Assembly: GCF_007859075.1 (NCBI RefSeq)
Contig: NZ_VOAK01000027.1
Location: 82,406 to 146,405, forward strand
DNA: 64,000 nt
Direction: 5' to 3'
Origin: Gemmobacter aquaticus
GTDB lineage: Bacteria; Pseudomonadota; Alphaproteobacteria; Rhodobacterales; Rhodobacteraceae
The first letter of the stretch is position 1, and the number at the start of each line of letters is the position of its first letter. Of the stretch, positions 51,483-59,384 are shown in pieces. A model generated the notes under the pieces. It made no database searches, had not been told where the DNA came from, and was given only the letters and a program-made list of their open reading frames with translations. The translations under genes and the position numbers were made by a program.

Positions 51483-52691
51483 ATGAACTATACACCGATT
51501 TCGCCGTTTATGCGGCCGGTCTCGTATGCCCATTTGCGTGTGATCGAGCGACCGGAGGGGGCTGTTCTCGGCAAGCCAATCAACAAGTGGGAAGTTCTCC
51601 GTGAGTTGTCCAAGTCGCAAGCGGCCTTTGGGGTCTCTGAGCGCGATCTGACTGTCCTGCAGGGGCTTCTCAGTTTTTTCCCGGACGATGTGCTTGGCGG
51701 TAACTCCGAAATGGTCGTGTTCCCGTCCAACAAGGCGCTCTGTGAGCGACTGAACGGCATGCCCTGCTCGACGATGCGTCGCCATCTAGTCCGTCTCGTC
51801 GAGGCTGGCTTGCTTATTCGGCGCGACAGCCCCAACGGCAAACGCTATGTCCGCAAGCATGGCGAAGAGCGCGTGACCTTCGGCTTCGATCTCTCCCCCC
51901 TCCACTGCCGAGCTGAGGAGATTGCACGAGCCGCAGAGGCTGTGCGTGAGGCCGAGGACCGTGTGCGCCGCACCAGAGAGGTCGTGAGCCTGATGCGGCG
52001 CGACGTCGCTGCTCTGGCGGAGTTCGGCGAGGATATCCGGCCTGGGCTCGGCCTTTGGGACCAGCTTCGCGATACGGCCGTTCTTGCAGCCAGGGCTTTG
52101 CGCCGTAAGCTGTCACTCGAGGACCTGACGTCCCTTCGCGCGGATCTTGAGGTGCTTCTCGATCAGGCCCGTAACGTCATTGATGGACCTGAAACAAAAG
52201 AAATGAGCACCAATGATGCCCATTTCGAGCGTCACTATCATAATTCAAATAAAGACTCCAAAGATCTTGAACCTGCCTTGGAAAAAGGCTGGGTGGCGGC
52301 CGATGCGCTAGAAGCGGATGCGAACGAGCTTGAGGCTGTTCAGGAACTCGACACAAGACCGGTGCCGAAAATCCCGCTCCATCTGGTGATTGCAGGCTGT
52401 CCGGCCATCAAGACCTACTACCAAGGCGATATCCGCCACTGGCACCAGCTTTTCGATGCGGCTTGCCATGTACGTCCGGCAATGGGGATCAGTGTCGCAG
52501 CTTGGGAAGATGCCCTGCGTTTCATGGGACCAGAACAAGCGTCGATCGTGCTTGTCGCGATGCTGGAACGCTTCGCTGATATCAGATCCCCCGGCGGATA
52601 CCTCCGCGCGCTAACGTCCAAGGCGGCGGCGGGCGAGTTCTCCTGCGGACCGATGGTCATGGCTCTGATCGCTCGACGGAACGCGGCGTAA
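51483..52691 (+). CDS. repC: replication initiator RepC
   Basis: A 402-residue repABC initiator beginning MNYTPISPFMRPVSYAHL, the typical start. It continues with GVSERDLTVLQGLLSFFPDD, VVFPSNKALCERLNGMPCSTMRRHLVRLVEAGL (a winged helix), and SPGGYLRALTSKAAAGEFSCGPMVMALI at the end. A GTG at 51471 in frame is an alternative start. RepC initiates at an origin inside its own gene. The 172-base gap to repB holds the antisense RNA. Confidence 0.95.
   Translation: MNYTPISPFMRPVSYAHLRVIERPEGAVLGKPINKWEVLRELSKSQAAFGVSERDLTVLQGLLSFFPDDVLGGNSEMVVFPSNKALCERLNGMPCSTMRRHLVRLVEAGLLIRRDSPNGKRYVRKHGEERVTFGFDLSPLHCRAEEIARAAEAVREAEDRVRRTREVVSLMRRDVAALAEFGEDIRPGLGLWDQLRDTAVLAARALRRKLSLEDLTSLRADLEVLLDQARNVIDGPETKEMSTNDAHFERHYHNSNKDSKDLEPALEKGWVAADALEADANELEAVQELDTRPVPKIPLHLVIAGCPAIKTYYQGDIRHWHQLFDAACHVRPAMGISVAAWEDALRFMGPEQASIVLVAMLERFADIRSPGGYLRALTSKAAAGEFSCGPMVMALIARRNAA
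52186..52280. other. AT-rich tract in repC, candidate oriV
   Basis: Within repC, a locally AT-rich stretch (including AAACAAAAGAAATGAGC and CATAATTCAAATAAAGAC) stands out from the surrounding high-GC coding sequence. In repABC plasmids the replication origin lies in an AT-rich part of repC, so this is the best candidate. Inferred from position and composition only. Confidence 0.4.
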
Positions 52692-52692
52692 G

Positions 52693-52708
52693 GTTCACAG
52701 CTGTGAAC
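52693..52708. promoter_or_regulatory. parS centromere copy 1
   Basis: GTTCACAGCTGTGAAC is a perfect 16-base palindrome fitting the repABC parS consensus GTTNNCNNNNGNNAAC. It starts 2 bases after the repC stop. RepB should bind it to segregate the plasmid. Confidence 0.92.
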
Positions 52709-52737
52709 TGACCGGGGTGAGCCAATCCCTCGGCCGA

Positions 52738-52753
52738 GTTCACAGCTGTGAAC
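52738..52753. promoter_or_regulatory. parS centromere copy 2
   Basis: A second identical GTTCACAGCTGTGAAC, 29 bases after the first. Paired parS copies directly downstream of repC are a recurring arrangement in repABC replicons. Confidence 0.92.
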
Positions 52754-52867
52754 TCGGCACACTATCCCGTGTTCCTGGGTTAATGACAGGAAAACGCCTG
52801 TCGGTTTGAGGGTGGCGATGAATGAGATCGACAGAGTGACTTCCGGCACCTGTATTGGAGAAGATCG

Positions 52868-53265
52868 GATGGCCAAGGCAGTCCAGAAAGCGACCCTGCC
52901 CTTCTCGACCGGCTGGTGGCCGAGAGGCTCCAGACTGAAGCCGAGGCGCTTGCCATTGAGCGCTGGAAGTGAATCGAGGTGGCGACCGACCTGTCCTACG
53001 GCTATGGCTTGACACGTCTGGCCAGTGATCCCGCGCCGATGACTGTCAAAGAAAGCACGACCCTCGTGACGCTGCTTGCCGAGTATCGTGCGCAGGAGGA
53101 AGATTGCTGCGGCGAGGACGAGCCGCGAGAGAAGTCCGCGATCAAAGACGTCCGCGGCGCGGCGGCCATGGGGCAGGGGCCACGCAACTGCTCGGCCATC
53201 TAAAGAAGGGTGAGATGGTGATCGGAGCGAAACGCCTCCTTAATGGCGGTGGCTGGTGCTGCGGT
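52868..53265 (+). pseudogene. decayed ParB-like protein gene
   Basis: In one frame from 52868 the translation reads DPALLDRLVAERLQTEAEAL, then AIERWK, a TGA (in place of the expected TGG Trp codon), and IEVATDLSYGYGLTRLASDPAP through TLLAEYRAQEED. This is the middle of the plasmid ParB-like nuclease-domain proteins that often follow repABC. A later part in another frame, HLKKGEMVIGAKRLLNGGGW (about 53197-53256), matches their C-terminal segment. So the gene has at least one internal stop, a frame change and a missing piece. It is not functional as read. Confidence 0.65.
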
Positions 53266-53494
53266 CAGTTCCCGTATTCAACGCCGTATCACACTCTCCA
53301 ATTTCCCGGACACGATCCTGTCTTCGTCTCAATGAAACCGGCTGCTGCGCACTGCAGGGAACTTCCGTTGAGTGAGCGGCGCAAGACTGAGGATTGGCTT
53401 TGGGCGGCGCTGCGAATTGACATGAATTCAGCCAACCGCAGAAGGCACCTCGGGGCAGCCTATTGAGACATCCCGTTCGGCGCATGAGTGCCGG
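53266..53494. other. gene-free stretch between ParB-like remnant and LysR gene
   Basis: About 230 bases with no recognisable gene or strong structure on either strand. It probably marks the junction of plasmid backbone and the biuret cluster. Confidence 0.4.
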
Positions 53495-54409
53495 TCAGCG
53501 CGGCGGTTCAGTCTCGTCAAATGCTTCGAGAGCGGCGGCCAATTGGTGCGCGAACTTGGCCGAAGCGACCGGCAGCGTACGACCACGCAACTGGCCGAGC
53601 AGCAGCGTTCCGACCGGAAGGTCTCGTTTGTCGAGCTCGCGCACGACCAGCCGCGGATCGCCCCCCGGCTGCAGACCAATAGGAATCTGGAAGCAGACGG
53701 CCTTTTCGTAAAGCACATAGCGGCGCATCAGCTCAAAACTGTCAGCTTCGACCACCGGGCTCAAGCCGCGCGATCGGCCCCGCGTCGCCAGTTCCAGCAG
53801 ATGTCGCACTCCATATTCCGCAGAAGGGATGACATGGGGCACACCCAGACAGTCGCGCAGCCGCAGCCCCGGCTTCTGTGCCAGTGGATGATCCGCCGCC
53901 ATCACCGCACAGACCGGCTGTGGGACAGCCTTCAGGATCTCGAAATCCGCCAGATGGATCGGCTCGAACACTAGGGCGATGTCGCTCGAGAAGGTGCGCA
54001 AGTCGTGTTCTGCCGCAGTGCGGTCGCGCAGACGGACACTGAATGTCACGCCGGGGTGCTTGGCCCGGTAGCGAGAAATCTGGTCGGGCAGGAACAAAGG
54101 GTTAAGACCCTGGCTGCAACCGATGGTGACATGGCCGCGTCGTTCTCCCGACAGATCCGCCACCTGATTTCGCACGCGGTCCAGATCTGCGCGCTGGCTG
54201 CGTACATGCTGCAACAACAACTCCCCCGCCGGGTTGAGTCGCACGCCGCGTGGCAGGCGCTCGAAGATCTGGGTGCCGAATTCCTCTTCCAGCCGCTGAA
54301 TCTGGCGGTTCAGCGCCGAGGAGGTGATGTTCATATCCTCGGCCGCCTTGCGGATCGACCCCGCACGGGCAACGTCGTGAATTAGAGAATACGCGTGCAA
54401 GTACTTCAT
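53495..54409 (-). CDS. LysR family transcriptional regulator
   Basis: A 304-residue LysR regulator. The N-terminal helix-turn-helix is GSIRKAAEDMNITSSALNRQIQRLEEEFGTQIFERLPRGVRLNPAGE (motif around IRKAAEDMNITSSALNRQIQ). The effector domain starts near residue 92 (GHVTIGCSQGLNPLFLPD). It is divergent from atzF with a 155-base gap that contains a T-N11-A-type palindrome, so it probably activates the atzF-biuH-permease-atzGE operon in response to a ureide or nitrogen compound. Confidence 0.9.
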   Translation of the reverse strand: MKYLHAYSLIHDVARAGSIRKAAEDMNITSSALNRQIQRLEEEFGTQIFERLPRGVRLNPAGELLLQHVRSQRADLDRVRNQVADLSGERRGHVTIGCSQGLNPLFLPDQISRYRAKHPGVTFSVRLRDRTAAEHDLRTFSSDIALVFEPIHLADFEILKAVPQPVCAVMAADHPLAQKPGLRLRDCLGVPHVIPSAEYGVRHLLELATRGRSRGLSPVVEADSFELMRRYVLYEKAVCFQIPIGLQPGGDPRLVVRELDKRDLPVGTLLLGQLRGRTLPVASAKFAHQLAAALEAFDETEPPR

Positions 54410-54431
54410 CTTGAACGACTTTCATGGCAGC

Positions 54432-54448
54432 GCTGCATAAAACGCAGC
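54432..54448. promoter_or_regulatory. LysR-type binding site upstream of atzF
   Basis: GCTGC-ATAAAAC-GCAGC is an inverted repeat with 5-base arms and a T-N11-A core (CTGCATAAAACGCAG). It lies 23 bases from the lysR start and about 115 bases from atzF, as expected for the regulatory-binding site of the divergently encoded LysR protein. Binding is inferred. Confidence 0.55.
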
Positions 54449-54564
54449 ATTGTGCTGAAAACATAGCATTAGATTTCAGCGCGAAACAGCCGCAACCTTC
54501 TGCAGTGCAGCAACGGCAATGCCGATCGGCTGGAAACAGGGGTCGTGAAAAGGTCTTGGAGGCA

Positions 54565-56409
54565 ATGGATGACACCGGATATGCAGGTCAGACCGTGCGG
54601 CGGACGCGCCACATGATCGAAAGCCTTGCCTTCACCCTGCCTGAATTGCGCCGGGCCTACGCTGCCGGGCTGCGTCCCTCCGAGGTGATCGCCGAGTTTG
54701 CGCGGCGGTTGGCCGTGGCCGATGACCCTGGCATCTTCCTGCATCTGATCGAAACCGACCGCCTGCTGGCCGAGGCAGAGGCCCTGGGTGCCTATGACAG
54801 TGATCGGCCGCTTTGGGGCGTTCCATTCGCGGTCAAGGACAACATTGACGTCGCGGGCTGCCCGACCACTGCAGCCTGTCCCGCCTTTGCCTATGTGGCG
54901 GAACGCGACGCTTTCGTTGTGGCGCGCCTGCGGGCAGCAGGGGCGCTGCCGGTGGGCAAGACAAATCTCGACCAGTTCGCGACCGGACTGGTCGGCGTGC
55001 GCACTCCCTGGCCGGTGCCGCGCAATGCGCTGGACCCGCAGATCGTGCCGGGTGGATCGTCGTCCGGCTCGGCGGTGGCGGTTGCGCGCGGTCTCGTGGC
55101 CTTTTCGCTGGGCACCGATACGGCAGGGTCCGGGCGAGTGCCGGCAGCGCTGAACAATATCGTCGGGCTGAAGCCCAGCCTCGGCGCGCTCTCTACTTCG
55201 GGCGTGGTACCTGCCTGCCGAACGCTGGATGCGGTGTCGATCTTCGCGCTGACCGTGGAAGATGCTCATGCAGTGTTCCGCCAAGCTTGCGCCTATGACG
55301 CGGCCGATCCCTTTGCGCGTCCAATCGCTGCGCCGCCTGCGGCGCGCCTGCCACCGGAGATGCGTATCGGCATTCCTGACCCAGCGACGATCCGGTTCTT
55401 CGGCGACACTGAACAGCAGGCGGCGTTTGATGCGGTCTGCGCACGGCTTGGCGAGATTGCCACTGTGGTCGAGGTGGATTTCACTCCCTTCTTCGCCATT
55501 GCCGAGATGCTTTATGCGGGGGCATGGGTGGCCGAGCGGCATACCGTTGTCGGCCCGCTGATGGAAAGCGCACCCGAGGCTGTCTTGCCGGTGATCCGTA
55601 GCATCGTCGGAAGGGCCGAAAAGATGACGGCGGCCGACGCCTTTCGCGACCTCTATCAAATGGCGGCGCTTCGGCGCGAGGTTCAGCCGACTCTGGACGG
55701 CCTGGACATGCTTTGCGTGCCGTCGATCCCGACCTTTCCGACCTTGCGCGATCTTGAGGCTGATCCGATCAGGCCGAACTCACAGCTTGGCACCTATACC
55801 AACTTTGCCAATCTGCTCGGCCTTTGCGGGCTGGCGGTGCCTGCGCCGGCGCGCGGCGATGGCCGACCGGGCGGTGTGACGCTGCTGGCGCAGGCGGGGC
55901 GAGACGCCATGCTGGCCGCGCTTGGCGCGCAGATCGAGCAATGGGGTGTACGTAATCTGGGCGCCACCGGCTGGCCCGTGCCTGCCGCGCTGCCGCCTGA
56001 AGATGGTGCCGCTCCGGGTGAGATCGAAGTTGCAGTCTGCGGCGCTCATATGTCGGGCCTTCCGCTCAATCCCGAGCTTACTCGGCTTGGCGCACGCTTC
56101 CTGCGTCGCGGGCCAACCCTGCCGGAGTACCGGCTGTACAGCCTGCCGGGCGGGCCGCCCCGGCGCCCCGGGCTTGTGCGCAGCGCAACCGGCGGCACGG
56201 CGATCGAAGTCGAGGTCTGGGCACTGCCGGCCGCGCATTTCGGCACTTTCATGGAAGGAATACCAGCGCCCCTTAGCATCGGCACCCTGCGTCTGGCCGA
56301 TGGCACCATGCCGAAGGGTTTTCTATGCGAGGCCGCAGCGATTGGCGCGGCCGAGGATGTCAGTGCCTTTGGCGGCTGGCGCCGCGTACTGGCGGAGACG
56401 GCGACATGA
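54565..56409 (+). CDS. atzF: allophanate hydrolase (amidase family)
   Basis: A 614-residue protein. The N-terminal amidase-signature domain has the Ser-cisSer-Lys catalytic set: Lys91 in FAVKDNIDVAG, Ser165/Ser166 in GGSSSGSA and Ser189 in TDTAGSGRVP. The C-terminal domain (about 480-610) has GAHMSGLPLNPELTRLGARF and GFLCEA, typical of AtzF, where it aids decarboxylation and assembly. It hydrolyses allophanate to ammonia and CO2, the last step of biuret and cyanuric acid use. ATG 54565 has a close GGAGG. It is the first plus-strand gene after the LysR gene. Confidence 0.92.
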   Translation: MDDTGYAGQTVRRTRHMIESLAFTLPELRRAYAAGLRPSEVIAEFARRLAVADDPGIFLHLIETDRLLAEAEALGAYDSDRPLWGVPFAVKDNIDVAGCPTTAACPAFAYVAERDAFVVARLRAAGALPVGKTNLDQFATGLVGVRTPWPVPRNALDPQIVPGGSSSGSAVAVARGLVAFSLGTDTAGSGRVPAALNNIVGLKPSLGALSTSGVVPACRTLDAVSIFALTVEDAHAVFRQACAYDAADPFARPIAAPPAARLPPEMRIGIPDPATIRFFGDTEQQAAFDAVCARLGEIATVVEVDFTPFFAIAEMLYAGAWVAERHTVVGPLMESAPEAVLPVIRSIVGRAEKMTAADAFRDLYQMAALRREVQPTLDGLDMLCVPSIPTFPTLRDLEADPIRPNSQLGTYTNFANLLGLCGLAVPAPARGDGRPGGVTLLAQAGRDAMLAALGAQIEQWGVRNLGATGWPVPAALPPEDGAAPGEIEVAVCGAHMSGLPLNPELTRLGARFLRRGPTLPEYRLYSLPGGPPRRPGLVRSATGGTAIEVEVWALPAAHFGTFMEGIPAPLSIGTLRLADGTMPKGFLCEAAAIGAAEDVSAFGGWRRVLAETAT

Positions 56410-56414
56410 TCGGC

Positions 56415-56792
56415 TCACCCTTCAAGACTGACATGGGCGCAGGCGATCTTCCAACCCTCCGGCCCCCGCTGCCAGACCTGAGTCTGCGCGCCATTCAGGC
56501 CCGATCCGGTTCGGCGGTACTCGGCGGTTGCCACTGCGATGTCAGCCGCGAGAACCCGGATCTCCACCCGCAAGAGATCGCGCGCCATGTCGGTGGCGTC
56601 TCGGGTCTTTCGGAAATTCGCAATCTCTTCGATGCCATAGAGCCCGCTGCCGGTCATCATGCGGATCGCCTGCGCATCGGGGCGGAAAAATCCGATCAGC
56701 GCTGCCACGTCGTTTCCGACCAGCGCCGCCTCGTATCGGTCGAACTCGGCGCGGATCTGCTGCGCCACCGCCTCGCTGTCGTAACCGACCAT
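56415..56792 (-). CDS. AtzH/HpxZ-like protein (DUF3225)
   Basis: A 125-residue NTF2-like protein: [50 protein letters not shown], and [22 protein letters not shown] at the end. This is the AtzH/HpxZ family (DUF3225). In Pseudomonas ADP atzH lies between atzE and atzF of the cyanuric acid cluster and, from memory, acts on a carboxylated urea intermediate; HpxZ belongs to oxalurate use. Here it is on the opposite strand between atzF and the biuH-like gene, with its own GGAGG site. It cannot be in the same transcript, so it is antisense inside the operon. Confidence 0.82.
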   Translation of the reverse strand: MVGYDSEAVAQQIRAEFDRYEAALVGNDVAALIGFFRPDAQAIRMMTGSGLYGIEEIANFRKTRDATDMARDLLRVEIRVLAADIAVATAEYRRTGSGLNGAQTQVWQRGPEGWKIACAHVSLEG

Positions 56793-56881
56793 CTTTCTGC
56801 CTCCAGACCCGATGCTGCACTTGCATCGTGGCGGGTCTGCCCCACCGGCTGTCAAGCCCTTTCCCGAAAGGAGCCTCACCG

Positions 56882-57568
56882 ATGACCACGGTTTTGCTTC
56901 AGGCCGAACCCGGCCCGATCCCGATTGCCGCTTCGCGATGCGCACTTGTCATCATCGACATGCAACGCGACTTTCTCGAACCCGGTGGGTTCGGAGAAAC
57001 GCTGGGCAATGACGTGTCCTTGTTGCAAGCGGCGGTTGGGCCGTGCCGGGCGGCGCTGGCGGCGGCACGCGATGCCGGGATGCTGGTCGTCCACACCCGC
57101 GAAGGCCATCGCCCCGATCTGCTGGACGCGCCGCGCGCCAAGATTGACCGGGGCGCGCCTTCAAAGCGCATCGGCGATCCTGGCCCGATGGGGCGTATCC
57201 TGATCCGGGGCGAGCCGGGCCATGACATCGTGCCGGGCCTTGCCCCGGTCGACGGCGAGCCGGTGATCGACAAGCCCGGGAAGGGCGCCTTCCACCAGAC
57301 CGATCTGGAGCAACTTCTGCGCAATAACGCCATCGACACGCTGATCGTCTGTGGGGTCACCACAGAGGTCTGCGTCCATACCACGATCCGCGAGGCCAAT
57401 GACCGCGGCTATCGTTGTGTTGCGCTATCGGATGCCTGCGCCTCGTATTTCCCGGAGTTCCACCGGATCGGGCTGGAGATGATCAAGGCCCAAGGCGGAA
57501 TCTTCGGCTGGGTCAGCGACACCACCAGTTTCGTCACTGCCCTGGACCCTGCCGCAGCAGCGGCCTGA
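56882..57568 (+). CDS. biuH: biuret amidohydrolase-like cysteine hydrolase (isochorismatase family)
   Basis: A 228-residue cysteine hydrolase. The Asp-Lys-Cys catalytic triad is visible: [11 protein letters not shown] (Asp26), IDKPGKGAF (Lys131/134) and [11 protein letters not shown] (Cys164). Blocks [30 protein letters not shown] and [11 protein letters not shown] agree closely with what I recall of BiuH, which hydrolyses biuret to allophanate. The product is the substrate of the adjacent atzF. It starts 90 bases after atzH on the other strand, with AAAGGAG before ATG 56882. A related ureide amidohydrolase is the alternative. Confidence 0.82.
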   Translation: MTTVLLQAEPGPIPIAASRCALVIIDMQRDFLEPGGFGETLGNDVSLLQAAVGPCRAALAAARDAGMLVVHTREGHRPDLLDAPRAKIDRGAPSKRIGDPGPMGRILIRGEPGHDIVPGLAPVDGEPVIDKPGKGAFHQTDLEQLLRNNAIDTLIVCGVTTEVCVHTTIREANDRGYRCVALSDACASYFPEFHRIGLEMIKAQGGIFGWVSDTTSFVTALDPAAAAA

Positions 57569-57597
57569 CCTCAACCCACCCATCGCGGAGAGAGCCC

Positions 57598-59181
57598 ATG
57601 CAGACCACTCCAAGACTTTGGACACCGGGCGATTGGAACGCCCTTTTTGGCTTTGGCACCAATATCCTTGTAAACCTTCTGGTGCTGACGGGGCTGTTGC
57701 GCTTCGTGCTGCAGATGCCCGATGAAATCGTGTTCGGGCGGATTCTGCCCGCGCTTGGCCTGATGATGCTGCTCTCAACCGGATATTATGCCTGGCTGGC
57801 CTACCGTCTGGCCCAAAAGACCGGGCGCAGCGATGTCTGCGCGCTGCCATCGGGCATCTCGGTGCCGCATATGTTCGTGGTTACGTTCGTGATCATGCTG
57901 CCGATCTCGCTTTCGACGGGTGACCCCGTGAAAGGCTGGGAGGCCGGTCTGGTTTGGGTATTCTTCCAGAGCTTCATCTTGATGATTGGCGGCTTTGTCG
58001 CGCCTTGGGTCCGCAAGGTGACGCCGCGGGCGGCCCTTCTGGGCACGCTGGCGGGCGTTTCGATTGCCTTCATCTCGATGCGCCCGGCGCTTGAGATGTT
58101 CATGAACCCGGTGATCGGGGTCGTCTGCCTGTCAATCATCCTCGTGTCCTGGTTCGGCGGTGCGCGCTACCCGCGCGGCATTCCGGCCGGGCTGGTGGCG
58201 ATCGCCTTCGGGATGCTGATTGCCTGGGGTGCGGCGGCACTGGGCTTCGAGGTGGCCGGCATCAGTGTGGCAGGTGTCGGCGCAGCGGTCTCGAGCTTCG
58301 GATTTTCGCTGCCGATCCCAGCTTTCGATCATGTGTTCAATGGGTTCCAGTTCCTTGGGATCATCCTTGTGACCGCCATTCCCTTCGGCATCTACGATCT
58401 GGTCGAAGCGATGGACAATGTTGAATCCGCTGAGGCCGCCGGTGACCATTACCCCACCACGCGGGTGCTGACCGCCGATGGCGTGGTTTCGTTGATCGGC
58501 TGCCTGATGGGCAATCCGTTCATCAACGCGGTCTATATCGGCCATCCGGGGTGGAAGTCGATGGGCGGGCGGATCGGCTATTCCGCCGCCACTGGCGTGA
58601 TCGTTGCCCTGTTGTGCTGGTTCGGGGTGATCGCCCTGCTGCTGGCGCTGGTGCCGGTCGTCGCCATCTCGCCGATCCTGCTCTACATTGGCATGCTGAT
58701 CGGGGCGCAGGCGTTCCAGACCACGCCCATGACCCATGCCCCGGCGATCGTGTTGGGGATGCTGCCGCACCTTGCCGCCTGGGCAAAAACGCTGATCGAC
58801 GGCGCGCTTGGCGCGGCGGGTGTGCAGATGTCACCCGAGTTGATCAGTGGCATGGCGACCGGTGGCGTGCTTTACGAAGGCCTGGTGGTCTTTGGCAGCG
58901 GCGCCATCCTCTCGGGGCTCGTGCTTGCGGCCATCGCGGTTTTCATCATCGAACGCAAGTTTGAAATGGCCGCGGCCTTCGCACTGGCCGGGGCGGCGAT
59001 GACCTTCCTGGGCTTCATGCATGGCGAGACGCTGGGCTTCAACGTAACGCCAATGGTGTCGCTGGCCTATGTGATTGTCGCGGGCTTTCTCATGGCCTGC
59101 TCCAAGGCTGGCGCGATCAGCTTTTCGACCGCGCCCGAGCCTGTGGCCTCGGATGCCCCTTCGGCGCATCCTGCGGAATGA
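57598..59181 (+). CDS. NCS2-type purine/ureide permease
   Basis: A 527-residue permease with about 12-14 membrane segments. NALFGFGTNILVNLLVLTGLL, CALPSGISVPHMF, GIYDLVEAMDNVESAEAAGDHYPT and GNPFINAVYIGHPGWKSMGGRIGYS fit the AzgA/NCS2 nucleobase-transporter group. The ATG 57598 is preceded by GGAGAGAG. In this cluster the likely load is biuret, cyanuric acid or a related ring. It overlaps atzG by 4 bases (ATGA). Confidence 0.85.
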   Translation: MQTTPRLWTPGDWNALFGFGTNILVNLLVLTGLLRFVLQMPDEIVFGRILPALGLMMLLSTGYYAWLAYRLAQKTGRSDVCALPSGISVPHMFVVTFVIMLPISLSTGDPVKGWEAGLVWVFFQSFILMIGGFVAPWVRKVTPRAALLGTLAGVSIAFISMRPALEMFMNPVIGVVCLSIILVSWFGGARYPRGIPAGLVAIAFGMLIAWGAAALGFEVAGISVAGVGAAVSSFGFSLPIPAFDHVFNGFQFLGIILVTAIPFGIYDLVEAMDNVESAEAAGDHYPTTRVLTADGVVSLIGCLMGNPFINAVYIGHPGWKSMGGRIGYSAATGVIVALLCWFGVIALLLALVPVVAISPILLYIGMLIGAQAFQTTPMTHAPAIVLGMLPHLAAWAKTLIDGALGAAGVQMSPELISGMATGGVLYEGLVVFGSGAILSGLVLAAIAVFIIERKFEMAAAFALAGAAMTFLGFMHGETLGFNVTPMVSLAYVIVAGFLMACSKAGAISFSTAPEPVASDAPSAHPAE

Positions 59182-59384
59182 ACTTCGTGCCAGAGGACAC
59201 CTACATCGACGCGGCTTCAGGGATGGTCGGGCTGACCATCCCTGAAACCTGGCGCCCGGGCGTCCGGCGCTTTCTTGGCATCGCGGCAGAGATGGCGGCG
59301 GTGCTGGAGGCGGTGCCGCTGGAGGATGGCGAACTGGCGCTTGCGCCGGTCTATCGGCTGCCTGGAGTGACGCATGACCGATGA
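59178..59384 (+). CDS. atzG: AtzG-like small subunit (DUF4089)
   Basis: A 68-residue protein, DTYIDAASGMVGLTIPETWRPGVRRFL then GIAAEMAAVLEAVPL, of the AtzG/DUF4089 family. AtzG is the small subunit that stabilises the amidase AtzE, together acting as 1-carboxybiuret hydrolase in Pseudomonas ADP. It overlaps both neighbours (permease by 4 bases, atzE by 11 bases), so it is coupled to them. HpxX of oxalurate clusters is a relative; atzE next door supports either. Confidence 0.88.
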   Translation: MNFVPEDTYIDAASGMVGLTIPETWRPGVRRFLGIAAEMAAVLEAVPLEDGELALAPVYRLPGVTHDR

